A stretch of 64,000 nt of DNA. Source: Streptomyces sp. NRRL F-6131 (GTDB lineage Bacteria > Actinomycetota > Actinomycetes > Streptomycetales > Streptomycetaceae). Position numbers and translations under genes: made by a program. Of the stretch, positions 50,553 to 58,690 are shown one piece after another. Numbering within the stretch: the stretch's first letter is position 1; the number at the start of each line of letters is the position of its first letter. Location: the NCBI GenBank assembly GCA_000719695.1, contig JOHN01000035.1, forward strand, positions 1-64,000, given 5' to 3'. Under the pieces are notes generated by a model. It worked only from the letters and a program-made list of their open reading frames with translations, was not told the DNA's origin and searched no databases.

Positions 50553-51298
50553 CGGGCACCCGCCGAGCCCGCGGCGGCGCGGGCCGCGAGTTCCGGCGCC
50601 AGCACCTTGCGGGTGGCGCCCTGCTTGAGGATCCTGCCGTCCTCCAGAACCACCACGCGGTCGGCCACGTCCAGGGCCAGGTCGGTGTGGTGGGTGACCA
50701 GCAGCACCGCGACGCCGTCGGCCAGTTCGGCCTTCAGCAGGTCGGCGAGGTGCCGGCGCGCGTCCGGGTCGAGTCGCTGCTCGGGCTCGTCCAGCAGCAG
50801 GAGGTCGCGCGGGCGCACCAGCGCGCAGGCCAGGAGCAGGGCCTGCAGCTGTCCGGAGGAGAGCGCGGAGGGCAGCGCGTCGGCCCGTTCCGTGAGCATC
50901 CGGTCCTCCAGCACCCGGGAGACCCAGTCGGGCGCGTCGGCGACCCCGTGCGCGACCGCGACCAGCAGCAGGTGCTCGCGGACGGTCAGGTCGGGGTAGC
51001 AGGCGACGGTGTCGCCGACCACCGCGACCCGGGCCCGGACCCGGGGGTCGTTCTCGTCCATCGGGATGCCGTCGAAGACCACGGTTCCCTTGCTGGGGGT
51101 GTCGCGTCCGGCCGCGACCCTGAGCAGGGTCGACTTGCCCGACCCGTTGTGTCCGAGCAGCGCCACGCACTCTCCGGCGGCGAGCGAGAGGCTCACGGGG
51201 TGGAGCACCTCCCGCTCGCCGTACGAGCGGCTGACGCCGGTCAACTGCAGCAGGGGCCGGCGGGCCGCGGTACGTGGTTCGGCTGCGTTCTTGGCCAT
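50549..51298 (-). CDS. ABC transporter ATP-binding protein
   Basis: A 249-residue nucleotide-binding subunit. Walker A is GHNGSGKST (49-57), the signature is LSSGQ (variant of LSGGQ, about 138), Walker B is LLLLDEP, and the H-loop is VTHHTD. The loop ADRVVVLEDGRILKQG ends the domain. It energises the membrane partner at 48783, to which it is linked by a 4-nt overlap. The start is uncertain: ATG 51298 has no ribosome site, and the open frame reaches 51439. An upstream GTG could serve a leaderless transcript. No substrate-binding or lipoprotein gene is present, consistent with export rather than import. Confidence 0.85.
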   Translation of the reverse strand: MAKNAAEPRTAARRPLLQLTGVSRSYGEREVLHPVSLSLAAGECVALLGHNGSGKSTLLRVAAGRDTPSKGTVVFDGIPMDENDPRVRARVAVVGDTVACYPDLTVREHLLLVAVAHGVADAPDWVSRVLEDRMLTERADALPSALSSGQLQALLLACALVRPRDLLLLDEPEQRLDPDARRHLADLLKAELADGVAVLLVTHHTDLALDVADRVVVLEDGRILKQGATRKVLAPELAARAAAGSAGAR

Positions 51299-51703
51299 GG
51301 GGGGAGGGAGCCTCTCGACGGGGTGTTCGGCCACAGTACCGATCCGTCGGCGGCCGTCCGGGCGGGGGTGACGGCCGGGACGGGACGGTTCCGGGGTGGT
51401 GAGAGTTTCTGAACCGACCTCGTGGGAAATTCCGAGCATATTGTATGAATGACAAATATCCGGGTCACGGGTCTGGCCATATTTCCCCGCCCGGGAATAA
51501 CCTCTAGCCCGAGAGTCGCAGTCGTCCGGCGGTGACGGATCAAGCCCCGCCCACGGACTCTCCCCGGTAGATCATCCCCATGCCCGCCACCTCGTGGCGG
51601 CCCCCCATGCGCTCGGAACGGGCCAGGCCAGGGCACACCCGCCCACCGGTCCCTGCCGAGGCATGCCCGATCAACAGCACGGACCAAGAAACAATGAGGC
51701 GAC
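51299..51703. other. Divergent intergenic region with an A/T-rich patch
   Basis: About 405 bases between the ATPase and methyltransferase starts. From about 51420 to 51520 the sequence is far richer in A and T than its surroundings (for example GAGCATATTGTATGAATGAC), which suits promoters for both directions. No convincing coding frame is seen. Confidence 0.5.
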
Positions 51704-52447
51704 ATGAGCAGTCAATTCGACGGCCTGGCGCAGATGTACGAGGACATGTTCGCCCTGCCGTGGCGGAAGGACCTGGAATCCCCCAGCGTCCTGGCGGCCC
51801 TGGGCCGCGTCCGGGGCGCACGCGTGCTGGACATCGGGTGCGGTACGGGCCTCTACGCGCGCCTGCTGAAGGCACGGGGGGCCGACCTGGTGGTGGGTCA
51901 GGACGTTTCGGAGGGCATGCTCTCCTACGCGCGGGCCCAGGAGCCCGCGGACCACCGCGCCATCGAGTACGTCCAGACCCTGCCGTCCGGCCTCGAGGGG
52001 ACCTTCGACGCCGTGCTCGGCGTCTACGTCCTGCCCTACGCCGAGCAGTACGCGGAACTCGTGGAGCTGTGCGGGCTGGCGGCGCGGGCCCTGAAGCCGG
52101 GCGGCAGGTTCGTCACCCTGCCGGTCAACCCCGACTACGACGGCAGGCGCGAGTACTACCGGCGTTACGGGCTGCGGCTGTTCGACGCCGAGCCGCGGTT
52201 CGACGCCTCGAAGGTGACCCTGGAGCTGGAGTTCGGCCCCTACCAGGAGACGATCACGGCCCGCTACTGGAGCCGCCGGGCGTTGGAGGAGGCGCTGACC
52301 GAGGCGGGCTTCACCGACATCGGCTGGCCCCCGTTCCAGGTCTCGGAAGAGGGGATGCGTGAGCACGGCGCGAGCTTCTGGGAGCCGTATCTGCGCTCGC
52401 CGCACGCCGCGCTGATCACGTGCGTGAAGGGTCCGTCCGCCCCGTGA
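51704..52447 (+). CDS. Class I SAM-dependent methyltransferase
   Basis: A 247-residue methyltransferase. The SAM-binding glycine loop is VLDIGCGTGLYARLLKARGA (about 41-60); the acidic end of strand 2 is VVGQDVSEGML, and FDAVLGVYVLPYAEQYAELV plus ALKPGGRFVTLPVN follow. The C-terminal part (EFGPYQETITARYWSRRALE) is probably the substrate lid. GAGGCGAC precedes ATG 51704. It is the first of four genes transcribed together; its stop overlaps the GNAT-like start by GTGA. The neighbours suggest a small-molecule or peptide modification role, but the methyl acceptor cannot be predicted. Confidence 0.9.
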   Translation: MSSQFDGLAQMYEDMFALPWRKDLESPSVLAALGRVRGARVLDIGCGTGLYARLLKARGADLVVGQDVSEGMLSYARAQEPADHRAIEYVQTLPSGLEGTFDAVLGVYVLPYAEQYAELVELCGLAARALKPGGRFVTLPVNPDYDGRREYYRRYGLRLFDAEPRFDASKVTLELEFGPYQETITARYWSRRALEEALTEAGFTDIGWPPFQVSEEGMREHGASFWEPYLRSPHAALITCVKGPSAP

Positions 52448-53619
52448 ACGTGCTCCGCACGCAGACCGCGGGGGCGATCGGCACCCAGGTCCTCCCCGAC
52501 GCCCACGGCGTCGACCCCGCCGCCTGGGACCGCCTGGTCGGGGCCGACAACTTCTACGGCAGTCACCGCTGGGTGCGCTCCACCCACCTGGCCTCCGGCG
52601 GAGACCCGGTCATCACCGCCTCCGTGGACGGCGTCCTGCTCGGCGCGCTGCCGACCTGGCCCGGCGAGGGCGGCGACGACGCGATGTTCTCCCTGCCCGG
52701 CATCCTGCCCGGCATCGCCGCCGGCCGCGGCGACCACCTCTGGCTCGGCACCCGGCGCGCGGTCTACAACGAGCTGGTGTGCGTCCGAGGACCGCGGCGG
52801 CGCCCCGTCCTGCGGGCGCTCCTCAACCGGGCGCTGGACCTCGCCGCCGACCGGGGTGCGGACGGCGTCGTGATGGCCTACCTCGCGGGCGACGACGCCC
52901 TGGAGCTGGCGGCGGCCCACCCCCGGGCCCGCGCGCTGCTGCACTCGGCCGACACGTACCTGCCCGTACCGCCGGGCGGTGCCGGAGAGCTGACGGCCCG
53001 TGCCGACCAGCACAGCCGGACCCGGCGCAGGAGCGAGATGCGTGCCTTCCAGCGCTCCGGAACGGTCATCACGACCGTCCGGCCCACCGAGGACGTCGTC
53101 GCCCGCATCGCGTACCTGATCGCCCAGAACCGGGCCCGCCACGGCAGCTCCGGAGGGCCGCGGGCGGTGCTCGACGCCCTGAACGCCCAGCGCGCCACCG
53201 GGCTGCTCGACGACGCCGTGGCGTTCCTGGGCCTGCGCGGCACCGACCTGGTGGCCGCGACCCTCTGCTACGAGCACGGGGACCGGCTGTACGCCCGCTA
53301 CTACGGCTACGACTACGCGAGCACCGCTCCCAGGAACGCGTACTTCCTGCTGACCTACCACGCACCGCTCGACTACGCCGCGGAGTGCGGGTTCCGGCGC
53401 TACCGGACGGCGATCTCCGCGTGGGACCTCAAGGTGCGCCGCGGTGCCCGCCTCACCCCCCTCGCCGCCGTGGTCCTCCCGCTGCACGGCGCCGTCTGCA
53501 CCCCCGCCCGTCAGCGCGAGCACAACATCACCGCCGCCGGGCGCTGGCGGGAGCTGGCCCGGACCCACCCCCTGGCCATGGGGCCGGAGTGGGCCTGCTG
53601 GGACTCACCGCTGTCCTGA
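52444..53619 (+). CDS. GNAT/FemAB-like acyltransferase (peptidoglycan-type GNAT family)
   Basis: A 391-residue protein with a two-lobed GNAT fold related to FemAB/COG3146. Segments supporting this are NFYGSHRWVRSTHLASGGDP, RTRRRSEMRAFQRSGTVITT, VAFLGLRGTDLVAATLCYEH and LYARYYGYDYASTAPRNAYF then HAPLDYAAECGFRRYRTAIS. Relatives transfer aminoacyl groups from tRNA or acyl groups onto amines, some in peptidoglycan and some in natural products. GTG 52444 overlaps the methyltransferase stop, implying tight co-expression. Its stop codon TGA is the first three bases of a 28-bp minisatellite, which then separates it from the next gene by 131 nt. Confidence 0.8.
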   Translation: MNVLRTQTAGAIGTQVLPDAHGVDPAAWDRLVGADNFYGSHRWVRSTHLASGGDPVITASVDGVLLGALPTWPGEGGDDAMFSLPGILPGIAAGRGDHLWLGTRRAVYNELVCVRGPRRRPVLRALLNRALDLAADRGADGVVMAYLAGDDALELAAAHPRARALLHSADTYLPVPPGGAGELTARADQHSRTRRRSEMRAFQRSGTVITTVRPTEDVVARIAYLIAQNRARHGSSGGPRAVLDALNAQRATGLLDDAVAFLGLRGTDLVAATLCYEHGDRLYARYYGYDYASTAPRNAYFLLTYHAPLDYAAECGFRRYRTAISAWDLKVRRGARLTPLAAVVLPLHGAVCTPARQREHNITAAGRWRELARTHPLAMGPEWACWDSPLS

Positions 53620-53728
53620 CCCGACGGCCGGGACCCGAGGACCGTGACCCGACGGCCGGGACCCGAGGACCGTGACCCGACGGCCGGGACCCGAGGACCG
53701 TGACCCGAGGACCGTGACCCGAGGACCG
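53617..53728. repeat. Minisatellite: three perfect 28-bp units plus two 14-bp half-units
   Basis: The 28-bp unit consists of TGACCCGACGGCCGGG followed by ACCCGAGGACCG. It is repeated at 53617-53644, 53645-53672 and 53673-53700, then TGACCCGAGGACCG occurs twice to 53728. The first TGA is the stop of the GNAT-like gene. Copy number is likely to vary between strains. Confidence 0.9.
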
Positions 53729-53750
53729 TGATCCAGAGAAGGGAACGATC

Positions 53751-54110
53751 ATGCTCTACCTCCACTACCGGCTCGAACTGACGGAGGCCGCCGAGGCGGA
53801 CCCGGCCGGGTTCTGGGCCTGGGCCGCCGAACGCGAGAAGTGGTTCTACGAAGGACTCGACACCGTGCTGGCCACGAGCTGGTACCTGCGGACCGTCGGC
53901 ACCCACGTCCACGCCCTCGAACACCTCGTCACCTTCGCCGACGAGGCCGCCTGGGGCACCTACCGCCGACAGGTCTCGGCCCGCGGCGGCGACTCCGCCT
54001 GGGAGAAGCGCCGCACCGAGCAGACCCACTGGTGGCGCCTCGCCGAAGCCGCCCTGCTCAACGACCCGCCGGTCGCGATGGGTGTCCGCCGCGCCCCGCG
54101 GACGGGGTGA
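53751..54110 (+). CDS. Small hypothetical protein of the methyltransferase operon
   Basis: A 119-residue cytoplasmic protein with AGAAGGG about 8 nt before ATG 53751. It starts with a strand LYLHYRLELTEAAEADPAGF and has helices (WAWAAEREKWFYEGLDTVLA) and further strands (TVGTHVHALEHLVTFADEAA). This order resembles a dimeric alpha/beta-barrel (NIPSNAP/ABM-like) domain, which often binds small aromatic ligands. The resemblance is visual only. It overlaps the PNPOx-like gene by GTGA. Its role in the four-gene operon is unknown. Confidence 0.75.
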   Translation: MLYLHYRLELTEAAEADPAGFWAWAAEREKWFYEGLDTVLATSWYLRTVGTHVHALEHLVTFADEAAWGTYRRQVSARGGDSAWEKRRTEQTHWWRLAEAALLNDPPVAMGVRRAPRTG

Positions 54111-54643
54111 CCGCCGTGACCACGGGCTCCCCGTACGCCGACCACGTCGCCCGCAGCACGCACCTCCTGGACCACGGACGCTTCACCACCCTCGCCACCG
54201 TCGGGGAGGACGGCCCCTGGGCCTCCACCGTGAACTTCGTCGCCCTCCGTGACCCGCTCCGGCTGCTCTACTACTCCCTCCACCGGGCCCGCCACTCCCG
54301 CAACATCGACGCCCGGCCCGACATCGCCGGCTCGGTCCACCTGCTCGGCACCCCCGGATTCGGTCTGGACGGCGCGCAGTTCACCGGGCACTGCGAGGCG
54401 GTGCCGGCGCCCGAGGTCCCGCGGCACCGACAGCTGTACTACGAGCTGAACCATCCCGACCCGGAGGTCCGCGCGGCCTGGCTCCTCCCGGAGTCGGACT
54501 TCACCGGTGCCGGACCGCGCCGCTTCTACGTGGTGCACGTGCGCCGGTGGTGGCTGCTGGACATCGACCGCTGGCTGGCCGACAAGCACGACACACGCGT
54601 GGAGGTCGACCTGGCCGAACTCGCCACCGCGGCCCGCCCCTGA
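54107..54643 (+). CDS. PNPOx-like flavin (FMN) binding protein
   Basis: A 178-residue protein of the pyridoxamine 5'-phosphate oxidase-like split-barrel family. Characteristic segments are FTTLATVGEDGPWASTVNFV (about 26-45), RLLYYSLHRARHSRNIDARP then DIAGSVHLLG and FTGHCEAVP. The C-terminal RRFYVVHVRRWWLLDIDRWL matches the barrel's last strand and helix. Members bind FMN, F420 or heme and reduce or oxidise small molecules; few are true PNP oxidases. GTG 54107 overlaps the preceding stop. As the last gene of the operon it probably performs a redox step on the same substrate as the methyltransferase and GNAT-like protein. Confidence 0.85.
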   Translation: MTAVTTGSPYADHVARSTHLLDHGRFTTLATVGEDGPWASTVNFVALRDPLRLLYYSLHRARHSRNIDARPDIAGSVHLLGTPGFGLDGAQFTGHCEAVPAPEVPRHRQLYYELNHPDPEVRAAWLLPESDFTGAGPRRFYVVHVRRWWLLDIDRWLADKHDTRVEVDLAELATAARP

Positions 54644-54683
54644 ACCCGCCGCCGTTGCCGGCCGCCGCTCGACACGGACACGA

Positions 54684-54696
54684 ACCCCTGAGGGGT
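54684..54696. terminator. Short hairpin after the methyltransferase operon
   Basis: ACCCC-TGA-GGGGT, 5-bp stem and 3-nt loop, 40 nt after the PNPOx-like stop. A weak candidate. Confidence 0.25.
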
Positions 54697-54843
54697 CGGG
54701 CACGACCTCTTTCGGGCGGACCGCGCGGCTGCTGCATCGCCGCGCGGGCCGCTCCCGGCCGACCACGACCGGGCGGAGCTCGAGGCCCGCCGTGGTCGGT
54801 GGGCCGTTGGCGCGGAGGGGGTGGGAGGAGGCAGGGTGTCACC

Positions 54844-55140
54844 ATGTCCGAACGCCGCGACCGTCGTCGCCTTCACGCACGCGCCCGAGCCCTCGGGGTG
54901 CCCATCGAGCAGGCCCGCCGTCGGCCTCCTGCTCCTCGCCCCGCGCGGCCGGTCGTCGAGCCGGCGTGGCCGCGTACCGCGCTGCCGGACCGGGACGAGC
55001 TTCCTGTCATCGTCCGGGCGACGCCTCCGACGCCGGCGGTGTGCTGCACGGTCTCGCGGGAGCGGAAGATCACGGACGGCGGGACCGTGGTTGTGCTGAC
55101 CCGCCACACGGCCGACTGTCCGGTCTGGTCCGCCCGCTGA
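54844..55140 (+). CDS. Small hypothetical protein
   Basis: A 98-residue protein with GGAGG about 12-16 nt before ATG 54844. The N-terminal third is very basic (MSERRDRRRLHARARALGVP), the middle Pro/Arg-rich, and the C-terminus has the most protein-like sequence: PAVCCTVSRERKITDGGTVV then TRHTADCPVW. The Cys residues (CC and C near the end) might bind metal. I do not recognise a family; similar short basic proteins are common in streptomycetes. It is flanked by the methyltransferase operon and a decayed region. Confidence 0.6.
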   Translation: MSERRDRRRLHARARALGVPIEQARRRPPAPRPARPVVEPAWPRTALPDRDELPVIVRATPPTPAVCCTVSRERKITDGGTVVVLTRHTADCPVWSAR

Positions 55141-55348
55141 CCGCACGCGACCTCGCGCCCGGGCCCGACCGGGACGTACCGGTCGCCCGAGCGGACACCG
55201 CCCGACCGGGCCGGGAGGCGTCGCGCCGGGCCGTGGGGAGTACACCCGACCGCGCCCCTGCGGCCGCCCCGTCGGCGGCCGACCCCCGCCGGCCGGGCGG
55301 TCGCCGTCTCCTGGTGGTTCCGTGCGTCGGTCGTGGTGACGACGGGGG

Positions 55349-55723
55349 TCAGTCGCTGTCTCCGGGGTGGTGGTGGGTGGTGGCGGGGGTGTGCCGTTCG
55401 TCGCCGAGGAGCCGGTGGACGAGGTGTTCGGGGTAGCCGGTGGCGGGCGGGTCGATGCCGAAGATCGCGCGGAGGTAGAAGGGGGCGACGAGTTGGTCGA
55501 GGATCTGTTCCAGGGGCGGCGGGTCCTCGCCGCGGGAGAGGGCGCGTCGGCGGATCTGTTCGATGGAGTGCATGCGGCGCCGGAAGTGCTGGGCGCGTTC
55601 GTCCTGGGTGCGGGTGGTGTGGGGCATGGAGAGGACGACGGCGCGCACCAGGGCGCGGCCTTCGGGCGTGCGGATGCTGATGGCGGAGGAGGGCGCCGGC
55701 GCGCACTGCCACCCCGGTGCCAT
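55349..55723 (-). pseudogene. TetR-family regulator fragment lacking the DNA-binding domain
   Basis: The translation matches the C-terminal half of TetR/AcrR proteins: RTPEGRALVRAVVLSMPHTT, AQHFRRRMHSIEQIRRRALS then RGEDPPPLEQILDQLVAPFY and LRAIFGIDPP. No helix-turn-helix is found upstream on the same strand. The apparent start (near 55723) reads into unrelated sequence, so the gene has been truncated at its 5' side, probably near 55690. The remaining sequence is free of stops and ends normally, so decay is recent or the fragment is maintained. It cannot act as a DNA-binding repressor. Confidence 0.7.
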
Positions 55724-55784
55724 GCGCCTGACCCAGGCGCGGATCTACGACTGGCTCGACGAAACCCTCGCCCCGAGCGCGTGA
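55722..55784 (+). pseudogene. C-terminal tail of an unknown gene
   Basis: A 20-residue protein-like tail (MRLTQARIYDWLDETLAPSA) ends in a stop 19 nt before a strong hairpin. The 5' part is missing and overlaps the truncated TetR fragment on the other strand, so this spot may be a deletion junction. Confidence 0.35.
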
Positions 55785-55803
55785 GCGACCGCGGTCCCGA
55801 CCA

Positions 55804-55843
55804 GGCGCTCGTACCTCCCCGCTCCCGGGGAGGTACGAGCGCC
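55804..55843. terminator. Perfect 18-bp stem, 4-nt loop hairpin
   Basis: The arms (GGCGCTCGTACCTCCCCG and its exact complement, 55804-55821 and 55826-55843) enclose CTCC. It is one of the strongest hairpins in the window and is probably a bidirectional terminator left from a lost gene. Confidence 0.7.
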
Positions 55844-55868
55844 AAGGCCGTCATACCCGAGTGGGCAG

Positions 55869-56046
55869 CCCGGCAAGGGCGGCCTCCAGGTCCACGACGA
55901 AGCGGCCGGCTGGCAGGACGCTCCCTTCGAGCCGGGCGCCTACACCGTGAACATCATTGGCCTGATGGCCCGTTGGAGCGGAGACCGCTGGCGCTCCGGC
56001 CAATCACCGCGTGCTGCCCCCAACCCCCGAGGCAGCACAGGAAGAG
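55869..56046 (+). pseudogene. Remnant of a 2-oxoglutarate/Fe(II) or isopenicillin N synthase-like oxygenase
   Basis: The translation GKGGLQVHDEAAGWQDAPFE then PGAYTVNIIGLMARWSGDRW matches the C-terminal metal/substrate region of isopenicillin N synthase-family dioxygenases, where NIGDLLARWTxxRW is typical. The frame then shifts: the expected HRVLPPTPEAAQEE continues in another frame from 56005. The HxD half and the whole N-terminal domain are absent. It is therefore a frameshifted, truncated relic. Confidence 0.65.
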
Positions 56047-56276
56047 TGTGCCGGGGTGGCTGCGGGGCCGTCCGGTGCCGTCCGGTGCGGGCCGGTCGTC
56101 CGCGGAGGAGCTCCGCCGGTCCGGCCGCGTCCGGAGGCCGAGGACGACATCGGCCGGGGGCCGGCCACGACGCTGGACGGACGTGGCCGGCTGAGCGGGC
56201 CGTGGCGCGTGCGGGGGCTTCCGCGGGTGTTCCGCAGCGGTCACCATGGAGGTCCGTCGGCGATCCGGGGGTGGGG

Positions 56277-56747
56277 ATGAGTGAGGGCGGGGACGTTCCG
56301 GACGCGCGGCCGGAGCAGGTCGGACCCGCGCCGTGGCTGGCGCTGGCCTGCCTGGTCGGGCTGCTCCTGGCCTACGTCGTGCTGACGAACTTCACCGGAG
56401 AGCCGCGGGCGGCGCTGTGGGGCGAGCCCGGGACCGTGACCCAGGTCGACTGCCGGACGTACGACAACACCGTGGTCGACGCGGGAGCGTCGACCTCCTG
56501 CTCGGGGACCTTCACCCCGGACGGCGGCGGCTCGCCGTCCGACGTCACCGTGGAGGGTGACATCCGCGCGCGACCGGTCCGCGCGCGGCTGGTCGACGGC
56601 ACGTCCGGCACCGCGTACGTCGCGCCGACGCTGTGGACGGGGGTGCTCCCGGTGGGGCTCTCCCTCCTCCTCGCCGGCGTCCCCGCGGCGGTGACGGCGG
56701 GGTACGCGCGCCGCGTCCGCGCACGGCGCCCGCAGCCGCGTACCTGA
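56277..56747 (+). CDS. Two-helix membrane protein with extracytoplasmic domain
   Basis: A 156-residue protein with GGGGGTGGGG before ATG 56277. Two hydrophobic helices (about 18-40, PWLALACLVGLLLAYVVL, and about 117-142, LPVGLSLLLAGVPAAVTAGY) flank an outward-facing beta-rich segment of about 75 residues. That segment has two Cys (VDCRTYDN and TSCSGTF) likely to form a disulfide. The C-terminus is Arg-rich and cytoplasmic. No family is recognised. It lies downstream of the decayed region and convergent with the Arr gene. Confidence 0.7.
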   Translation: MSEGGDVPDARPEQVGPAPWLALACLVGLLLAYVVLTNFTGEPRAALWGEPGTVTQVDCRTYDNTVVDAGASTSCSGTFTPDGGGSPSDVTVEGDIRARPVRARLVDGTSGTAYVAPTLWTGVLPVGLSLLLAGVPAAVTAGYARRVRARRPQPRT

Positions 56748-56807
56748 TCGTCCCGGCCTCCCGGAGCCCGCCGCCGGGCCCCGAGCGCCGGGCCCGCACC
56801 GGCGGGT

Positions 56808-57233
56808 TCAGTCGTTGATGGCCTCCACGCCCTGGGCCTTCAGCGCTTCGAGGTGGTCGCGCATGTGCTGCAGCTCTGCGGGGGAGTGGCCCTGCCAGTT
56901 CCGGAGCTCCGCGAGGACGCGCAGGGGTTCGCGGGTGCGGTAGGAGCGGGTCGGGTTGCCGGGGAACCTCTTGTCGGTGAGGTTCGGGTCGTCCTCGAAC
57001 GGTCCGGTCGGTTCGACCAGGTAGATCCGCTCGGGGCCCGTCCCCGCAGCCAGTTCGGCTCCCCAGACGGCGGCGTTGAGCGTGGCGGTCAGATAGACGA
57101 AGTTCGCCGTGGCGCCCTTGCCGTAGTTGGAGCCGTACCCGGGCTCCAACAAGGCGCCGACCGCCACCTCGGCCTTCGTGCCGTGGAAGAACGGACCGGG
57201 ATCCTCACTGCCCCACCGGATCGGCGCGTTCAC
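56808..57233 (-). CDS. arr: Rifamycin ADP-ribosyltransferase (Arr family)
   Basis: A 141-residue enzyme that inactivates rifamycins by transferring ADP-ribose from NAD+. Active-site residues align by a constant offset of 2 with the M. smegmatis enzyme: His17 (FFHGTKAEVAVG), Tyr47 (FVYLTATL) and Asp82 (FEDDPNLTDKRFPGNPTRSY). The family motif TDKRFPGNPTRSYRTREPLR is intact. GTG 57233 is the preferred start because family members are about 140 residues and GGGAGAG lies about 8 nt upstream; the open frame runs back to 57278. It stands alone on the minus strand. Whether it gives meaningful rifampicin resistance here is not shown. Confidence 0.9.
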   Translation of the reverse strand: MNAPIRWGSEDPGPFFHGTKAEVAVGALLEPGYGSNYGKGATANFVYLTATLNAAVWGAELAAGTGPERIYLVEPTGPFEDDPNLTDKRFPGNPTRSYRTREPLRVLAELRNWQGHSPAELQHMRDHLEALKAQGVEAIND

Positions 57234-57547
57234 GATGCACTCTCCCTCACCATTCGACGAACCTTCAGTCGCCACCATTCCAGCACGGAGCCCCGGGCCG
57301 GTTCCCGGAAGTCACGCATGAGGCACGCGCGGCACCCGAGCCTCGCACACCGGGCCGTCACCGGCCGGGCGCCGCAGCGGCACGGCCCCGTACCGAACGG
57401 CGCGGGCCCCGCCGCTGTCGCGCTCCGGTGTCAGAGGGCGGTGCCGGCGGTGTCGTAGCCGTCGATCCGGGTTCGAAGGGAACGCGACAGGATCGGGAAG
57501 CCGTGGGATCCCCACTCACGTCCGCCGCAGTCGTGGGGGGCGTCGGC
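57234..57547. other. Intergenic region, no gene seen
   Basis: About 314 bases between two minus-strand genes. A GGGTTCGAAG string near 57471 briefly resembles a tRNA T-arm, but its flanks do not pair. No promoter or coding signal stands out. Confidence 0.4.
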
Positions 57548-57964
57548 TCAGTACAGCCGCGTGCAGCCGCTACGGGTGCAGAACTCCTCGGCCAGCGGTG
57601 TGACGTTCTCGTCGTACATCGCGATGTAGACCCGCTGGACGCCGCCCGACAGCGCGATCTGCAGCGATCCGCTGAAGGCCCTGTTCGGGCCGCCCACGTT
57701 CGCCCAGGGGCTGCAGATGGCGGTGGTCGTCACATCGCCGTTCGCCCCCCAGGCGCAGACCATGCGGGAGCCGCTCGCCGCGTGGACGGCGCCGGACACG
57801 CTGGCGGAGTACCCGTCGGTGAAGTGAATCGTTCCGGAGGTGGTGCTGTTGCCGTAGTTCATCCCGAAGGGCATGTCCACGCTGGTCACGGTCGCTTGGG
57901 CCGGGGCGGTGGAACCGATGGCCGCCATCACGGCAACCGCCGTCACCATCAGGGTCTTGCGCAT
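57548..57964 (-). CDS. Small secreted protein of unknown function
   Basis: A 138-residue exported protein. The signal peptide (MRKTLMVTAVAVMAAIGSTA, cleavage after about 24, PAQA-TVTS) has GGAAGAG upstream of ATG 57964. The mature chain is beta-rich (SVDMPFGMNYGNSTTSGTIH, YSASVSGAVHAASGSRMVCA) and has four Cys residues (CAWG, ICSPW, EFCTRSGC) that could form two disulfides. No known domain. It may be one of the many small extracellular proteins of mycelial actinobacteria. Confidence 0.75.
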   Translation of the reverse strand: MRKTLMVTAVAVMAAIGSTAPAQATVTSVDMPFGMNYGNSTTSGTIHFTDGYSASVSGAVHAASGSRMVCAWGANGDVTTTAICSPWANVGGPNRAFSGSLQIALSGGVQRVYIAMYDENVTPLAEEFCTRSGCTRLY

Positions 57965-58180
57965 GACTCTTCCTCTCCGCCGGACGAACTGGGAGCGAAC
58001 GGACTTCTGCCATGCTACGCGTGACTGACCGTGATCACCTCAACATGCGGGCGCGCGTGCGGTGTTCGCGCTCCATGATGGTGAGCCTCCTCCACCACCC
58101 CGACCGCGCCAGGCGCGGACGGGCCGGCCCACGGCGGCTCGCAGGCGGAGTGCACGCGAAGCGGGTGGTATGACTGGGGC

Positions 58181-58558
58181 ATGCAGGAAGAGACGGCACG
58201 CTTCGCGATCGACACGTTCATCTCCGCGTTCAACGCCTCGGACGACAGCTACGTGATTGGCCTGCTCTCCCAGGCCCTGACCTCGGACGTGGTCTTCTGG
58301 GGACCGTTGGGTCGCAGCGAAGGGATCGCGGCGGTCGAGCGGTTCGTGCTCGACCTCCGGCGCCACCCGGCGGGGCCCGGCACGATGGTGCGCTGCTCGG
58401 CGGTGGACATGCCCGACGAATGGGCCCGGTACCAGTGGGTCTTCACCGCGCCGGAGGGAGGGCCCCGCCTCGCGGGAACGGACGTCGTCCATCTGCGGCG
58501 GAACCTCATCGACCAGTTCATCGTCTTCGCGGGGGAGATCGAGCCGTCCGCCGCCTGA
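58181..58558 (+). CDS. SnoaL-like / NTF2-fold protein
   Basis: A 125-residue single-domain protein. The helix EETARFAIDTFISAFNASDD, strand DVVFWGPLGRSEGIAAVERF and terminal strands (RYQWVFTAPEGG, TDVVHLRRNLIDQFIVFAGE) follow the NTF2-like/SnoaL cone fold. The fold serves isomerases, cyclases, hydrolases or ligand binders. No catalytic set is decisive. ATG 58181 has only a weak ribosome site, and a TATGACT box a few bases earlier suggests a leaderless transcript. It is convergent with the VOC gene across a long hairpin. Confidence 0.8.
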   Translation: MQEETARFAIDTFISAFNASDDSYVIGLLSQALTSDVVFWGPLGRSEGIAAVERFVLDLRRHPAGPGTMVRCSAVDMPDEWARYQWVFTAPEGGPRLAGTDVVHLRRNLIDQFIVFAGEIEPSAA

Positions 58559-58690
58559 GTCGTCCTTCCGTCGCTGTCCTCCTCCTGAACGTGCCCCTTC
58601 TGCGTACGGGAGCGGTCGTCGCCCACGGAGCGGCAGGCGGTTCGCCGTGCCGTGCTTCGCCCCGCAGACGCCTGCGGTGGACCGGACATG

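Noticed and set aside
57465..57495. GGGTTCGAAG resembling a tRNA T-loop
   Set aside because: The flanking bases do not pair into a T-stem and no other arms of a cloverleaf are found.
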